Numbered from the stretch's first letter, positions 1 through 6,830 are shown. The stretch is DNA of 11,832 nucleotides from Deltaproteobacteria bacterium (GCA_019313095.1 JAFDBU010000040.1:1-11832), one strand, 5' to 3'. Translations and numbers: made by a program. Notes: generated by a model not told the origin, from the letters alone.

Positions 1-493
1 CCGCTTTCCTGGAAATGGCGCGAAAGCCGCTCACCGCATCAGGCACCTGCACCCCGCTCAGTTTACGTACAACACTGCTGCCGAGCCATTGCAGAATTTT
101 TTTTATTGGCGAAAAATGGGGGATCTGCGCAGTCTGTCGGTCGCCGATGACAATCTCGGCCTGATGGTCAAGGATCGGCTGTATCAACTTGGGAATGTCC
201 TTGCCGGCATACTGGTTGTCGCCGTCCGTATTAACAATGATGTCGGCTCCCTGGCGCAGACTTTCATCCAGGCCGAGGCGGAAGCTTCGCGCCAGACCCT
301 GATTGATAGTGTTGCGGACTATATGATCGATTCCAAGTTCCTTAGCAACTTCGACTGTCCTGTCGCTGGAACCGTCGTCGATGATGAGAATTTCCACCGT
401 ATCGATCCCCGGTATATGCCGAGGAATATCTGTAACGGTTTGCGGCAGTGTTTTCTCTTCATTGTAGCAGGGAATTTGAACAATCAGTTTCAT
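1..493 (-). CDS. Family 2 glycosyltransferase, N-terminal part (runs off left edge)
   Basis: This gene is open at the window edge; 164 codons are visible from an ATG at 493-491, with a GGAG ribosome site at 504-501. The protein begins [20 protein letters not shown], the usual opening of GT-A fold family 2 transferases. IDDGSSDRT (residues 38-46) matches the nucleotide-sugar binding strand, and NTDGDNQY (88-95) holds the DxD-type metal/nucleotide motif. VIGDRQ (115-120) and the DAVSGFRA stretch (152-159) resemble the dolichyl- or polyprenyl-phosphate mannose/glucose synthase subgroup. The likely role is moving a sugar from a nucleotide donor to a lipid carrier or glycan at the inner membrane; donor and acceptor cannot be read. 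A long plus-strand open frame (89-520) overlaps it antisense and has no recognisable features. The gene lies beyond an A+T-rich gap and a terminator, so it is probably a separate transcription unit. Confidence 0.9.
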   Translation of the reverse strand, partial: MKLIVQIPCYNEEKTLPQTVTDIPRHIPGIDTVEILIIDDGSSDRTVEVAKELGIDHIVRNTINQGLARSFRLGLDESLRQGADIIVNTDGDNQYAGKDIPKLIQPILDHQAEIVIGDRQTAQIPHFSPIKKILQWLGSSVVRKLSGVQVPDAVSGFRAISRKA

Positions 494-733
494 CAATATT
501 CTCCGTTTGGACTTATATAAAGGCCTTTTGAGCATTCTGAGCTTAGAAATATTAAAAACATCTATAGGAAACACAATAAAAACATTTGAGGATATAAGTT
601 CCTGTTTATCTTAATCCTATAATTTCCTTAATTTTTGTGTGTTTCTTAATTTGTTAACATATCCACTAACTATGTTAATTCATTTGCTGTAAAGAAGTTT
701 TTAAATTGTTACGGGCACAATTTCAGTAAACAT
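494..733. other. A+T-rich intergenic region upstream of the glycosyltransferase gene
   Basis: This stretch has no credible gene on either strand. It is clearly richer in A+T than the coding blocks and probably holds the promoter and leader of the glycosyltransferase gene. Many loose -10-like strings occur, so no single promoter can be chosen. It contains a perfect 8-base inverted repeat (listed separately) and a weaker imperfect one: AGGATATAAG at 589-598 against CTTAATCCT at 610-618, with one bulged base. Confidence 0.6.
654..678. repeat. Operator-like perfect dyad, TTAACATA-N9-TATGTTAA
   Basis: Two perfect 8-base arms, TTAACATA (654-661) and TATGTTAA (671-678), are separated by 9 bases. 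The dyad lies about 160 bases upstream of the glycosyltransferase start. Its size fits a homodimeric regulator site, but the region is A+T-rich and chance symmetry is possible. It has no U-tract and does not look like a terminator. Confidence 0.35.
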
Positions 734-763
734 AAAAAAAGCTTCGGCCAATAAGGCTGAAGC
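734..763 (-). terminator. Rho-independent terminator downstream of the tRNA-Leu fragment
   Basis: Read on the minus strand, GCTTCAGCC (763-755), loop TTATT, GGCCGAAGC (749-741) is followed directly by seven T residues (740-734). The stem has five base pairs below and three above a single A-C mismatch. The U-tract is on the minus-strand side only, so it ends transcription coming from pgsA or the tRNA fragment and separates it from the glycosyltransferase gene. Confidence 0.78.
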
Positions 764-822
764 CTGCGCAATTAGTAACTTTATTAAATGAGCAAGTAGT
801 TATACTTTTAAAAGAGTAGTGT

Positions 823-861
823 TTTTAAGTCCCGTGCGTCTACCAGTTTCACCACTGCGGC
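823..861 (-). pseudogene. tRNA-Leu(UAA) 5' half, broken after the anticodon loop
   Basis: Read on the minus strand, this is a clean 5' half of a leucine tRNA. It has acceptor strand GCCGCAG (861-855), TG at positions 8-9, a D stem GTG/CGC (852-850 and 838-836) around the loop AAACTGGTAGA, and the anticodon-stem strand CGGGA (834-830). The loop is CTTAAAA (829-823), giving anticodon TAA. The next bases should be TCCCG to close the anticodon stem, but the sequence reads ACACT. No variable arm, T arm (TTCRA motif) or acceptor 3' strand follows before the terminator, and no matching 3' half is seen on the same strand down to the glycosyltransferase gene. It lies 106 bases after pgsA, in the same direction, behind a promoter-like sequence. 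It cannot make a normal tRNA. It may be a remnant of a rearrangement or integration, or the head of a short non-coding RNA. Confidence 0.8.
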
Positions 862-871
862 TAGTGTATCG

Positions 872-901
872 TTCTTACTGCAATAATACTGCGACTGTCA
901 A
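872..901 (-). promoter_or_regulatory. Sigma-70-type promoter of the tRNA-Leu fragment
   Basis: A perfect -35 hexamer TTGACA (901-896) is followed after 18 bases by TAAGAA (877-872), a weak but placed -10. Initiation would fall about 5 bases before the tRNA 5' end at 861. The position, between the pgsA stop and the tRNA, supports a dedicated tRNA promoter. The -10 match is only partial. Confidence 0.5.
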
Positions 902-967
902 TCTGTATTCTGCTGCCACAGGGATTTTGCCCCCTAATCCGGAAGGGCTACGAAGAAGTAAAAACTA

Positions 968-1537
968 CTATTCCCTGCTGCTTGGAGCCAGATAAATTTT
1001 CTTCAGCCGCACAAAATAATCAAATCCGGACCACAAGGTAAGCAGCAGCGAGACATAAAGGATAATGCGGCCCAAATCATGCAGAAACGGAAGAGGCAAA
1101 AAACCGAGCGGGAAAATCAGTATGCACAATGCGGTGTACTGAAAGACACTTTTAATCTTACCGAGCCCGCTGGCTGAAACCACTATTCCGGAGGCGGCAG
1201 CCAGACCTCTCAAGCCTGTTACAGCCATTTCCCTTGAAATAATGAGCAAGCTGACCCAGGCAGGGATCCTGCCTAAGGGTATCAGCATGATAAGGGGAGT
1301 TGCCACCAGCATTTTGTCTGCCAGAGGGTCCATCAGTTTGCCCAGGACCGACTCAATGCCGTATTTCCTCGCAAGATAGCCGTCAGCCAGATCTGTCAAT
1401 GCCCCTGAAAGAAAAAGAAAAAAAGCCACAAGCGCCACAAAATCCCCTCTTCCGGGGTGCAGCAGAAACAAAAGCACCGGTACGATCGCAAAACGACAGG
1501 CTGTCAGGATATTGGGAACTGTATAAATATGTTTCAT
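968..1537 (-). CDS. pgsA: CDP-diacylglycerol-glycerol-3-phosphate 3-phosphatidyltransferase
   Basis: PgsA makes phosphatidylglycerol phosphate from CDP-diacylglycerol and glycerol 3-phosphate at the inner membrane, the committed step to phosphatidylglycerol and cardiolipin. The 189-residue length is typical. The CDP-alcohol phosphatidyltransferase signature D-x2-DG-x2-AR-x8-G-x3-D-x3-D is complete: D49, D52, G53, A56, R57, G66, D70, D74. Hydrophobic segments at about 15-27, 33-47, 76-100, 133-152 and 157-169 fit a polytopic protein, and the N-terminus (VPNILTACRF) is characteristic. The ATG lies 11 bases after the transglycosylase stop and has no strong ribosome site, so translation may depend on coupling. 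It is the last protein gene of the dapL-to-pgsA run; the tRNA-Leu fragment follows. Confidence 0.95.
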   Translation of the reverse strand: MKHIYTVPNILTACRFAIVPVLLFLLHPGRGDFVALVAFFLFLSGALTDLADGYLARKYGIESVLGKLMDPLADKMLVATPLIMLIPLGRIPAWVSLLIISREMAVTGLRGLAAASGIVVSASGLGKIKSVFQYTALCILIFPLGFLPLPFLHDLGRIILYVSLLLTLWSGFDYFVRLKKIYLAPSSRE

Positions 1538-1548
1538 TATATTTTCTA

Positions 1549-2130
1549 CTACTGGCCAGCTATGGCCCCTGTCCTCATTTTGCCGTATTCCCTCAATACT
1601 TTTTTGACATACTGCTCGGTTTTGGGAATCCCGGGTATGGCATTGTTTGCCATAATTCTGCCCGGCCCGGCATTATAGGCTGCCAGGCCAAGCTGCAGAT
1701 TACCGTTAAAAATATCCAGAAGTTTTCTGAGGTAGCGACTGCCGCCCATTATATTTTCTTCGGCTTCGAATGGCGCCGTCACCTGCATCTCCTTTGCCGT
1801 TTCGGGCATAAGCTGCATGATGCCCATGGCACCCTTCTCTGAAACGGCATACGGAGTAAAACTTGATTCAACCTTGATTATGGCCCGTATCAATTCCGGG
1901 TCCAGGCTGTAACGCTCAGCTGCCGTCCTGATAAAACTTCCGTAACGACCATGTACCGATGCCCCCCTGATTGCCTCAAAGCCCGGCACTTGCCGATAGC
2001 GTGGATCCGCCGGCACATTGGTGAAATGCAGCCTGCCGTTCTGATCCACATAGGAATACATGGCTGCCTCGGAATATGGCAATGATGACAGCAACACTAT
2101 GGTAAAAATGCAGAATAGCACCAGCCGCAT
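1549..2130 (-). CDS. Exported lytic transglycosylase with DUF4124-like N-terminus
   Basis: This is a predicted periplasmic murein-cleaving enzyme of 193 residues. A signal peptide (MRLVLFCIFTIVLLSSLPYS) ends near residues 22-23. Residues 24-48 (MYSYVDQNGRLHFTNVPADP) match the short DUF4124-type module often found before lytic transglycosylase domains. The SLT domain covers about 68-185, with the catalytic glutamate in KVESSF (E88), GIMQLMPET (103-111) and AYNAGPG (151-157). The family cuts between N-acetylmuramic acid and N-acetylglucosamine to leave 1,6-anhydro ends. The ribosome site GGGGGT lies 9 bases before the ATG, and the gene sits between the transaldolase (23-base gap) and pgsA (11-base gap). 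There is no lipobox, so it is probably soluble. The exact Mlt/Slt family name cannot be fixed from this sequence. Confidence 0.93.
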   Translation of the reverse strand: MRLVLFCIFTIVLLSSLPYSEAAMYSYVDQNGRLHFTNVPADPRYRQVPGFEAIRGASVHGRYGSFIRTAAERYSLDPELIRAIIKVESSFTPYAVSEKGAMGIMQLMPETAKEMQVTAPFEAEENIMGGSRYLRKLLDIFNGNLQLGLAAYNAGPGRIMANNAIPGIPKTEQYVKKVLREYGKMRTGAIAGQ

Positions 2131-2153
2131 TTGTTGCTACCCCCAAAAATTAG

Positions 2154-2798
2154 TTATTTTGCCCTCTTCTCCCAGTCGGCAAGAAATTTTTCCATGCCTA
2201 TGTCAGTCAGCGGATGCTTGGCCAACTGATTAATAACCTTGTAGGGAAGCGTTGCAATATCAGCACCTATGAGAGCCGCTTCTACCACGTGTATGGGATT
2301 GCGGACACTGGCCACAATGACCTCTGTTTCATAGCCGTAATTACCATAGATATTCATAATATCATTTACCAGGTCCATACCGACCTGGGCAACGTCATCC
2401 AGACGGCCGACAAAGGGACTCACATAGGCAGCCCCCGCCTTGGCAGCCATCAGTGCCTGCATGGGTGAGAAGACCAGGGTCACATTGGTTTTGATGTTCT
2501 CACCGCTCAATATCTTGACAGCCTTCAACCCTTCAGTAGTCATCGGAATCTTAACTACTATATTGGGATGGAATGCGGCCAGCTTCCGCCCCTCCTCAAC
2601 CATGCCTTCCGCCTCAATACTGACGACTTCTCCGTTGACCGGACCGTCTACCAGGTCGCATATCTCCTGCAGCAATTCTTCAAAAGGCCTGTTCTCCTTG
2701 GCAATAAGGGAAGGATTGGTCGTGACGCCATCTACCATTCCAAGGGCATAAGCCTTTTTTATCTCCTCTATGTTTGCAGTATCAATAAAAAATTTCAT
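2154..2798 (-). CDS. tal: Transaldolase, short TalC/FSA-like type
   Basis: This 214-residue protein belongs to the short transaldolase/fructose-6-phosphate aldolase group. The start ([20 protein letters not shown]), DGVTTNPSL (23-31), the Schiff-base lysine in VVKIPMT (K83), TNVTLVFSP (104-112) and [11 protein letters not shown] (125-135) follow the Thermotoga/Bacillus pattern. E57 (in GEVVS) and F129 (in SPFVGR) occupy positions where E. coli fructose-6-phosphate aldolase has Gln and Tyr. True transaldolases have Glu and Phe there, so dihydroxyacetone transfer in the non-oxidative pentose phosphate pathway is the better call. The start overlaps the stop of the upstream YHS gene as ATGA, with a GGAG site inside the end of that gene, so translation is probably coupled. 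The gene belongs to the dapL-to-pgsA run. Confidence 0.95.
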   Translation of the reverse strand: MKFFIDTANIEEIKKAYALGMVDGVTTNPSLIAKENRPFEELLQEICDLVDGPVNGEVVSIEAEGMVEEGRKLAAFHPNIVVKIPMTTEGLKAVKILSGENIKTNVTLVFSPMQALMAAKAGAAYVSPFVGRLDDVAQVGMDLVNDIMNIYGNYGYETEVIVASVRNPIHVVEAALIGADIATLPYKVINQLAKHPLTDIGMEKFLADWEKRAK

Positions 2799-3067
2799 TC
2801 CTTCTCTCCTTTTTTCTCAAGAAACGTTTCATAACACTTTTTACTACAAAAATAATAAATTTGCTTATCATGACGTAGCTGAACTGCCTGCCCTTTGGGA
2901 ATATAGGTATGACAGACCGGATCCTCCACCAGAATATCCTGTATTGCTCCTCCTGAAGAACCTCTTCCTTTCCTGCGACTTTGAACTTTCTTTCTGCCCG
3001 GGCCGAAAAGCAGCCGGTAGAGGAGATAAAGAAGAAAGCCAATGATAATAAGTCGCAGAGGCGTCAT
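2795..3067 (-). CDS. Small membrane-anchored YHS (TRASH-like) domain protein
   Basis: This 90-residue protein has an N-terminal membrane segment (about residues 4-21), a basic linker (24-36, rich in Lys and Arg) and a C-terminal cysteine module. The module reads [11 protein letters not shown] (49-59) followed by [12 protein letters not shown] (71-82), giving C52, C74 and C78 in the spacing of the YHS family, which is linked to metal binding. With one membrane span and a basic stretch after it, the module should face the cytoplasm. No function is established for such proteins; a metal- or zinc-sensing role is only a possibility. The ribosome site AAGGTG shares bases with the folK stop codon, and the stop overlaps the transaldolase ATG. 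An overlapping frame at 2782-3042 lacks the YHS motif and is not a gene. Confidence 0.85.
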   Translation of the reverse strand: MTPLRLIIIGFLLYLLYRLLFGPGRKKVQSRRKGRGSSGGAIQDILVEDPVCHTYIPKGQAVQLRHDKQIYYFCSKKCYETFLEKKGEKE

Positions 3068-3076
3068 CCCGGCACC

Positions 3077-3607
3077 TTATCTGTCAACAGTGGTCCAGGA
3101 AGTTTTTTCAACCTGGGCGCCCGGATCTTTTTTTAACTGTTTTGCCATTAATTCCTGCAGCATTTCTTCTGATGTCTTTTTAAATACAGGATGTAAAAAT
3201 TCCGGTCCGATCTCCACCAGCGGGAGCAGGACAAAAAGCCGGTTGGCAATTTCCGGGTGCGGCAGAACCATCTTCGGTTCACGACAAATCATTGTGCCCC
3301 AGTAAAGCAGATCCAGATCAACTGTGCGGTCTTCAGGTTTGTTTTTCAAACCTCTTTTTCTGCCAAGACCGGTTTCAACAAGAAGCATTTCAGACAAGAA
3401 TTCTTGAGGCTGCAACGTTGACCGCAGGCTGCCGGCTGCATTGATGAACCGGTTTGTTGATTCCATTCCCACAGGCTCTGATCTGTAAGGACTTGAAAGA
3501 ACCAGCAGCTCTACCCCTCTGATCTCACCAAGCCTGGACCAGGCCTCCAGAAGGTTTTCACGGCGGTTGCCCAGATTGGACCCCAGGCCGATATAGGCGG
3601 TAACCAT
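3077..3607 (-). CDS. folK: 2-amino-4-hydroxy-6-hydroxymethyldihydropteridine diphosphokinase
   Basis: HPPK transfers pyrophosphate from ATP to 6-hydroxymethyl-7,8-dihydropterin in folate synthesis, in the cytosol. The 176-residue protein opens with AYIGLGSNLGNR (4-15). It has SPYRSEPVG (39-47), the family signature EDRTVDLDLLYWG (92-104) with the magnesium-binding D97 and D99, and the closing block LPHPEIANRLFVLLPLVEI (115-133). The C-terminal tail after about 145 is slightly long and charged. The ATG at 3607-3605 lies 12 bases after the dapL stop and has no clear ribosome site, which suggests coupling to dapL. No folP or folB is seen nearby, so its placement looks like operon sharing rather than a folate cluster. 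Confidence 0.95.
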   Translation of the reverse strand: MVTAYIGLGSNLGNRRENLLEAWSRLGEIRGVELLVLSSPYRSEPVGMESTNRFINAAGSLRSTLQPQEFLSEMLLVETGLGRKRGLKNKPEDRTVDLDLLYWGTMICREPKMVLPHPEIANRLFVLLPLVEIGPEFLHPVFKKTSEEMLQELMAKQLKKDPGAQVEKTSWTTVDR

Positions 3608-3619
3608 GGCGTGCGGCCG

Positions 3620-4789
3620 TTAAAAGCCTTCCCTGGCCATGCGCTCCACTGCCTCGGCAAGTCTCTCTTTTGGTACGGTCAGTGCCATGCGGACATAGCC
3701 CTCACCCGGGGCACCGAAACCGTTCCCCGGTGTGGCCACAATACCGCTCTTTGCAAGTAGAAGTTCGGCAAAGCTTGCAGAGGTATATCCGGAGGGGACT
3801 TCAAACCAGACATAAAAAGTTGCCTTTGGCGGTTCAACTTTTATGCCAAGTTTCTTCAGGCCGTCAACCAGGATATCCCGGCGTTCAGTGTAAATCCGGC
3901 GCATGTCGGCCAGGCACTGCTGGTCACCTTCCAGGGCCTCGATGCCCGCAACCTGTATCGCCTCAAAGATACCGGAGTCAATATTGCTTTTAATTCTTCC
4001 AAGCCCTCCAATGATCTTGGCATTTCCTGCCGCCCAGCCTATGCGCCAACCGGTCATATTGTAGGTTTTGGACAGGGAGTGGAACTCGATGCCAACCTCC
4101 ATGGCACCTGGCGTCTCCAGAAAACTTGGCGGGACATAGTTGTCAAAGGACATCTCGGAATAGGCAAAATCATGGCAGATCATGATATTGTGCTTATCGG
4201 CAAAATCCACAACTGTTCTGAAAAAGTCCAGTGTGGCAGGGGCTGCGGTGGGATTGTTCGGGTAGTTCAGAAACATCATTTTGGCCTGGCCGAGCACATC
4301 AGAAGGTATGGCTGTCAGATCCGGCAAAAAATAATTTTCTTTCAGTAATGGCATCTCATGAGGTATCCCGCCTGCAAACATGGTGGCAATGGCATAGACC
4401 GGGTAGGCCGGGCTGGGAACCAGGACAACATCACCGGGATTTATGAAGGCCAGCGGAATGTGGGCTATCCCCTCTTTGGAACCGATCAGGGAGACTACCT
4501 CCTGGATCGGATCCAGTTCCACTCCGGTACGTTTTTTATACCAGCGACTCACTGCCTTTCTGAACTCGTTCATACCCGTATAGCTGGGATAACGATGATA
4601 GCGGGGCTCGCTGGCAGCCTCGGCCAGTTTTTTAATAATATTTTCAGGGGTGGGGAGGTCAGGATCGCCTACGCCAAGATCAATTACATCTACCCCGCGA
4701 GACATTGCCTCTGCTTTTTTCCTGTCCAGTTCCGCAAAAAGATATGGCGGAAGCTGCTTCAGTCTGTCTGCCTGTTCAATCGTTATCAT
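3620..4789 (-). CDS. dapL: LL-diaminopimelate aminotransferase
   Basis: DapL converts tetrahydrodipicolinate directly to LL-diaminopimelate with glutamate as amino donor, replacing the DapD/DapC/DapE steps. The protein is a 389-residue fold-type I PLP enzyme. Visible motifs are the N-terminal [16 protein letters not shown] (13-28), [12 protein letters not shown] (37-48), YPNNPT (176-181), the PLP lysine in [16 protein letters not shown] (K241) and the carboxylate-binding arginine in GYVRMAL (R367). These resemble the deltaproteobacterial/clostridial DapL branch. Overall family resemblance would also allow a class I aspartate-type aminotransferase, but position directly after dapA-dapB, with no dapD or dapE in view, makes DapL the strong choice. 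A 232-base gap with a structured repeat precedes it, so it may have its own promoter. The ribosome site (AAAGG, about 10 bases away) is weak. Confidence 0.92.
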   Translation of the reverse strand: MITIEQADRLKQLPPYLFAELDRKKAEAMSRGVDVIDLGVGDPDLPTPENIIKKLAEAASEPRYHRYPSYTGMNEFRKAVSRWYKKRTGVELDPIQEVVSLIGSKEGIAHIPLAFINPGDVVLVPSPAYPVYAIATMFAGGIPHEMPLLKENYFLPDLTAIPSDVLGQAKMMFLNYPNNPTAAPATLDFFRTVVDFADKHNIMICHDFAYSEMSFDNYVPPSFLETPGAMEVGIEFHSLSKTYNMTGWRIGWAAGNAKIIGGLGRIKSNIDSGIFEAIQVAGIEALEGDQQCLADMRRIYTERRDILVDGLKKLGIKVEPPKATFYVWFEVPSGYTSASFAELLLAKSGIVATPGNGFGAPGEGYVRMALTVPKERLAEAVERMAREGF

Positions 4790-4910
4790 CTTTTTAAAAC
4801 CTTTGAATTTTACCTGTTATTTTTTCTTGGTTTAATGAGGTTTGCAGAAACACGCTATGTAGTTATGAAACTGTTGAATGAATTTCCTGAACAATAAAAA
4901 GCATCATATA
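4790..4910. other. dapL leader region, no gene seen
   Basis: This stretch lies between the dapL start and the structured repeat. It is A+T-rich and may hold the dapL promoter, though no hexamer pair stands out. It includes TGTAGTT (4858-4864), repeated in the same orientation at 5008-5014, so the repeat element may extend leftward to about 4851. A 20-codon plus-strand frame (4835-4897) has no visible ribosome site and is not called. Confidence 0.45.
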
Positions 4911-5010
4911 ACAAATCGAGGTTGGTGGAGATGTAAGGCAGAGAGTGGTCAGCTCTATAAACCTAAGCGAACCAATCGGTAACGCAGCAGATTCGCCGAG
5001 ATCGATTTGT
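4911..5010. repeat. Structured intergenic element with 9-base terminal inverted repeats
   Basis: The ends are perfect inverted repeats, ACAAATCGA (4911-4919) and TCGATTTGT (5002-5010), 82 bases apart. Inside, GGTTGGT (4920-4926) pairs with ACCAATC (4971-4977) directly next to the outer arm. GAG-type pairing (AGAG 4942-4945 with CTCT 4953-4956) gives a hairpin, and TCGGT (4976-4980) can pair with GCCGA (4995-4999) as an alternative. The layout suggests a non-autonomous palindromic element or a folded RNA in the dapB-dapL gap. It starts 11 bases after the dapB stop. No second copy occurs in this window. Minus-strand translation gives a 20-codon frame from an ATG at 5017 with no clear ribosome site, probably not a gene. 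Confidence 0.6.
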
Positions 5011-5021
5011 AGTTCATACTT

Positions 5022-5831
5022 TTAAAGGTCCTGAAGCCCCAGCACATCAAACATGGTGTACAGCCCATGGGGCTGCTTAACCACCCATGCTGCTGCCAGA
5101 GCAGCACCGCGGGCAAAATTGTCCCGGCTGTGGGCCCTGTGAGTTAATTCCAGTCTTTCGCCGGCACCGGCAAAATAGACGGTATGTTCACCAACGATGT
5201 CGCCTGCCCTGATAGTCTGAAGCCCTATCTCGGTATCGGTCCGCTCACCTATTATACCATGGCGAGCAAATACACCGACGTTGCCAAGATCACGCCCCAC
5301 TGCCTGGGCCATCAGTTCGCCCAACTTCACCGCCGTGCCGCTCGGGGCATCTTTTTTCATCCTGTGGTGCGCTTCAACAATTTCCATGTCATAGTCGTTT
5401 CCAAGGATGGAGGCCACCTTGGCTGCCAATTTGAAAAGGACATTGACGCCTACCGCCATATTCGGCGCCTGAACACAGGGAAAATTCCGAGTCAGCTGTG
5501 CCAGTTCCTGTAGATTTTCCTGGCTCAGTCCCGTGGTGCCTATAACCATGGCCCTGTTTTTTGCCGCAGCCTTCCTGGCAATCTGCATGGTGGCTTCATG
5601 AAAAGTGAAATCAATGATGACATCCCCCCCATCAATAACAGCATCAAGCCCGTCGGCAACTTTGATCCCTGTCGGGCCATAACCGCCCAGATCACCTAGA
5701 TCCTTGCCGAGGTCCGGGCTGTCCGCCCTTTCAAATCCGGCTCCAATCTGCAGGTCAGGATGCTCATTGACCATGTACCCGATACGTCTGCCCATGCGCC
5801 CTGCCGCACCTGCAATGATGACTTTTGTCAT
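5022..5831 (-). CDS. dapB: 4-hydroxy-tetrahydrodipicolinate reductase
   Basis: DapB reduces 4-hydroxy-tetrahydrodipicolinate, the DapA product, to tetrahydrodipicolinate with NAD(P)H. The 269-residue length is normal. The nucleotide-binding loop is IIAGAAGRMGRR (5-16); DFTFHEA (74-80) and VIGTTGLS (96-103) are the expected cofactor-side blocks. The active-site signature EAHHRMKKDAPSGTA (153-167) places the acid/base histidine at H155 and the donor lysine at K159. HRAHSRDNFARGAALAAAW closes the family pattern. A strong ribosome site (AAGGAG) precedes the ATG, 12 bases after the dapA stop, so dapA and dapB are one unit. Downstream lies the structured repeat and then dapL, which uses the product of this enzyme. 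Confidence 0.97.
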   Translation of the reverse strand: MTKVIIAGAAGRMGRRIGYMVNEHPDLQIGAGFERADSPDLGKDLGDLGGYGPTGIKVADGLDAVIDGGDVIIDFTFHEATMQIARKAAAKNRAMVIGTTGLSQENLQELAQLTRNFPCVQAPNMAVGVNVLFKLAAKVASILGNDYDMEIVEAHHRMKKDAPSGTAVKLGELMAQAVGRDLGNVGVFARHGIIGERTDTEIGLQTIRAGDIVGEHTVYFAGAGERLELTHRAHSRDNFARGAALAAAWVVKQPHGLYTMFDVLGLQDL

Positions 5832-5843
5832 AATTTTCTCCTT

Positions 5844-6725
5844 CTATATCAGCCCGTAATCAGCAAGGGCAGCCTTGAGCCTGACCAAAGTTTCATCATT
5901 CATAGGAGAAAGGGGCAGGCGAGGTGTGCCTGACTTGATCTTTCCCATAAGTTCCAATGATTTTTTTGCCGGCACAGGATTTGTATCATAAAACATTGCC
6001 TGCATTAACGGGAAAAGCTTGTAATGCAGGTTTCTGGCTGTGGCCAAATCTCCTGCCAGGGCAGCATCCATCATTTGCGCCATATCCTTCGGCGCCACAT
6101 TTGAGGTTACGGAAATCACCCCGGTAGCGCCTAACAGTACAGTGGGCATAGAGGTGAAATCATCACCGGACATTACGGCAAAGTCATCGGGACAAAGCCT
6201 GATTACCTCGCTGATCTGATTCAGGTCGCCGGATGCCTCCTTGATGCCGACGATATTATCGACACCAGCAAGCCTTGCAACAGTCTCGGGCAGAATATTG
6301 GAGCTGGTTCTGCTGGGCACATTATACAGGATGATGGGGATATCAACCGCTTCTGCCACAGTTTTATAATGCTGGTACAATCCTTCCTGAGATGGCTTGT
6401 TGTAGTAGGGAGACACCATCAATGCCCCATCCGCCCCGGCCTGCCTGGCATGTCTGGTCAGATCGATTGCCTCAGACGTACTATTTGAGCCGGAGCCGGC
6501 CACAACCGGCACCCTGCCGTTTACGGTTTTAACGGTCAGTTCCACCACCCGGTGATGCTCATCATGACTCATGGTGGCAGATTCACCGGTGGTACCGCAG
6601 GGAACGATGCCGTGAGTCCCGTTTGCAATATGAAATTCGATAAGATCGGCCAGAGCCTGTTCATCAACCCGGCCATCGGTAAAAGGCGTTACAATTGCGA
6701 CAAAAGCTCCTCGAAAAATTGTCAT
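5844..6725 (-). CDS. dapA: 4-hydroxy-tetrahydrodipicolinate synthase
   Basis: DapA condenses pyruvate with aspartate semialdehyde, the first committed step to diaminopimelate and lysine. This 293-residue TIM-barrel protein shows GTTGESAT (44-51) with the proton-relay T45/T46, SPYYNKPSQEGLYQHY (105-120), the catalytic tyrosine and the semialdehyde-binding arginine in LYNVPSRT (Y134, R139), and the Schiff-base lysine in GIKEASGDL (K162). All key residues are present. The start follows an AAGGAG ribosome site 9 bases away. A 105-base A+T-rich gap separates it from dapF, so a promoter here is possible, but no convincing hexamer pair or lysine riboswitch is visible. Allosteric control by lysine is common in the family and cannot be judged here. 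Confidence 0.97.
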   Translation of the reverse strand: MTIFRGAFVAIVTPFTDGRVDEQALADLIEFHIANGTHGIVPCGTTGESATMSHDEHHRVVELTVKTVNGRVPVVAGSGSNSTSEAIDLTRHARQAGADGALMVSPYYNKPSQEGLYQHYKTVAEAVDIPIILYNVPSRTSSNILPETVARLAGVDNIVGIKEASGDLNQISEVIRLCPDDFAVMSGDDFTSMPTVLLGATGVISVTSNVAPKDMAQMMDAALAGDLATARNLHYKLFPLMQAMFYDTNPVPAKKSLELMGKIKSGTPRLPLSPMNDETLVRLKAALADYGLI

Positions 6726-6830
6726 CCTCTCTCTCCTTTTCAGATATAATTTAAACTTTATCTATTTTTTAAAAAACACTTTAGCGGTTGAATTTATTTT
6801 TTGCCAGGATAATCAGGATCAGAGTCTCAC

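Noticed and set aside
89..520. Plus-strand open frame of 143 codons.
   Set aside because: It is antisense to a clear glycosyltransferase gene with family motifs and shows no domain of its own.
494..822. Group I intron interrupting tRNA-Leu(UAA), as known in cyanobacteria.
   Set aside because: The break is after the anticodon loop rather than inside the anticodon, no tRNA 3' half follows, and a terminator and a new gene come too soon.
911..940. Possible 3' half of a permuted tRNA-Leu upstream of the 5' half: CTGTGGC could pair with GCCGCAG, followed by A-GCA and preceded by a GGATT/AATCC stem.
   Set aside because: The loop of the stem is 9 bases (AGGGGGCAA) with no TTCRA motif, the end is GCA rather than CCA, no TCCCG anticodon-stem strand is present, and the TTGACA promoter lies between the two parts.
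1300..1842. Plus-strand open frame of 180 codons across pgsA and the transglycosylase gene.
   Set aside because: It spans two well-supported minus-strand genes and their junction and has no recognisable motif.
4957..5017. A 20-codon minus-strand frame starting 7 bases after the dapB stop.
   Set aside because: It lies inside the structured repeat, has no clear ribosome site and ends within the element.
6726..6830. Lysine riboswitch or promoter upstream of dapA, including the palindrome TTTTTTAAAAAA at 6765-6776.
   Set aside because: The gap is too short for a lysine riboswitch, no conserved core is visible, and no hexamer pair with proper spacing was found; the palindrome is likely A+T-rich chance.
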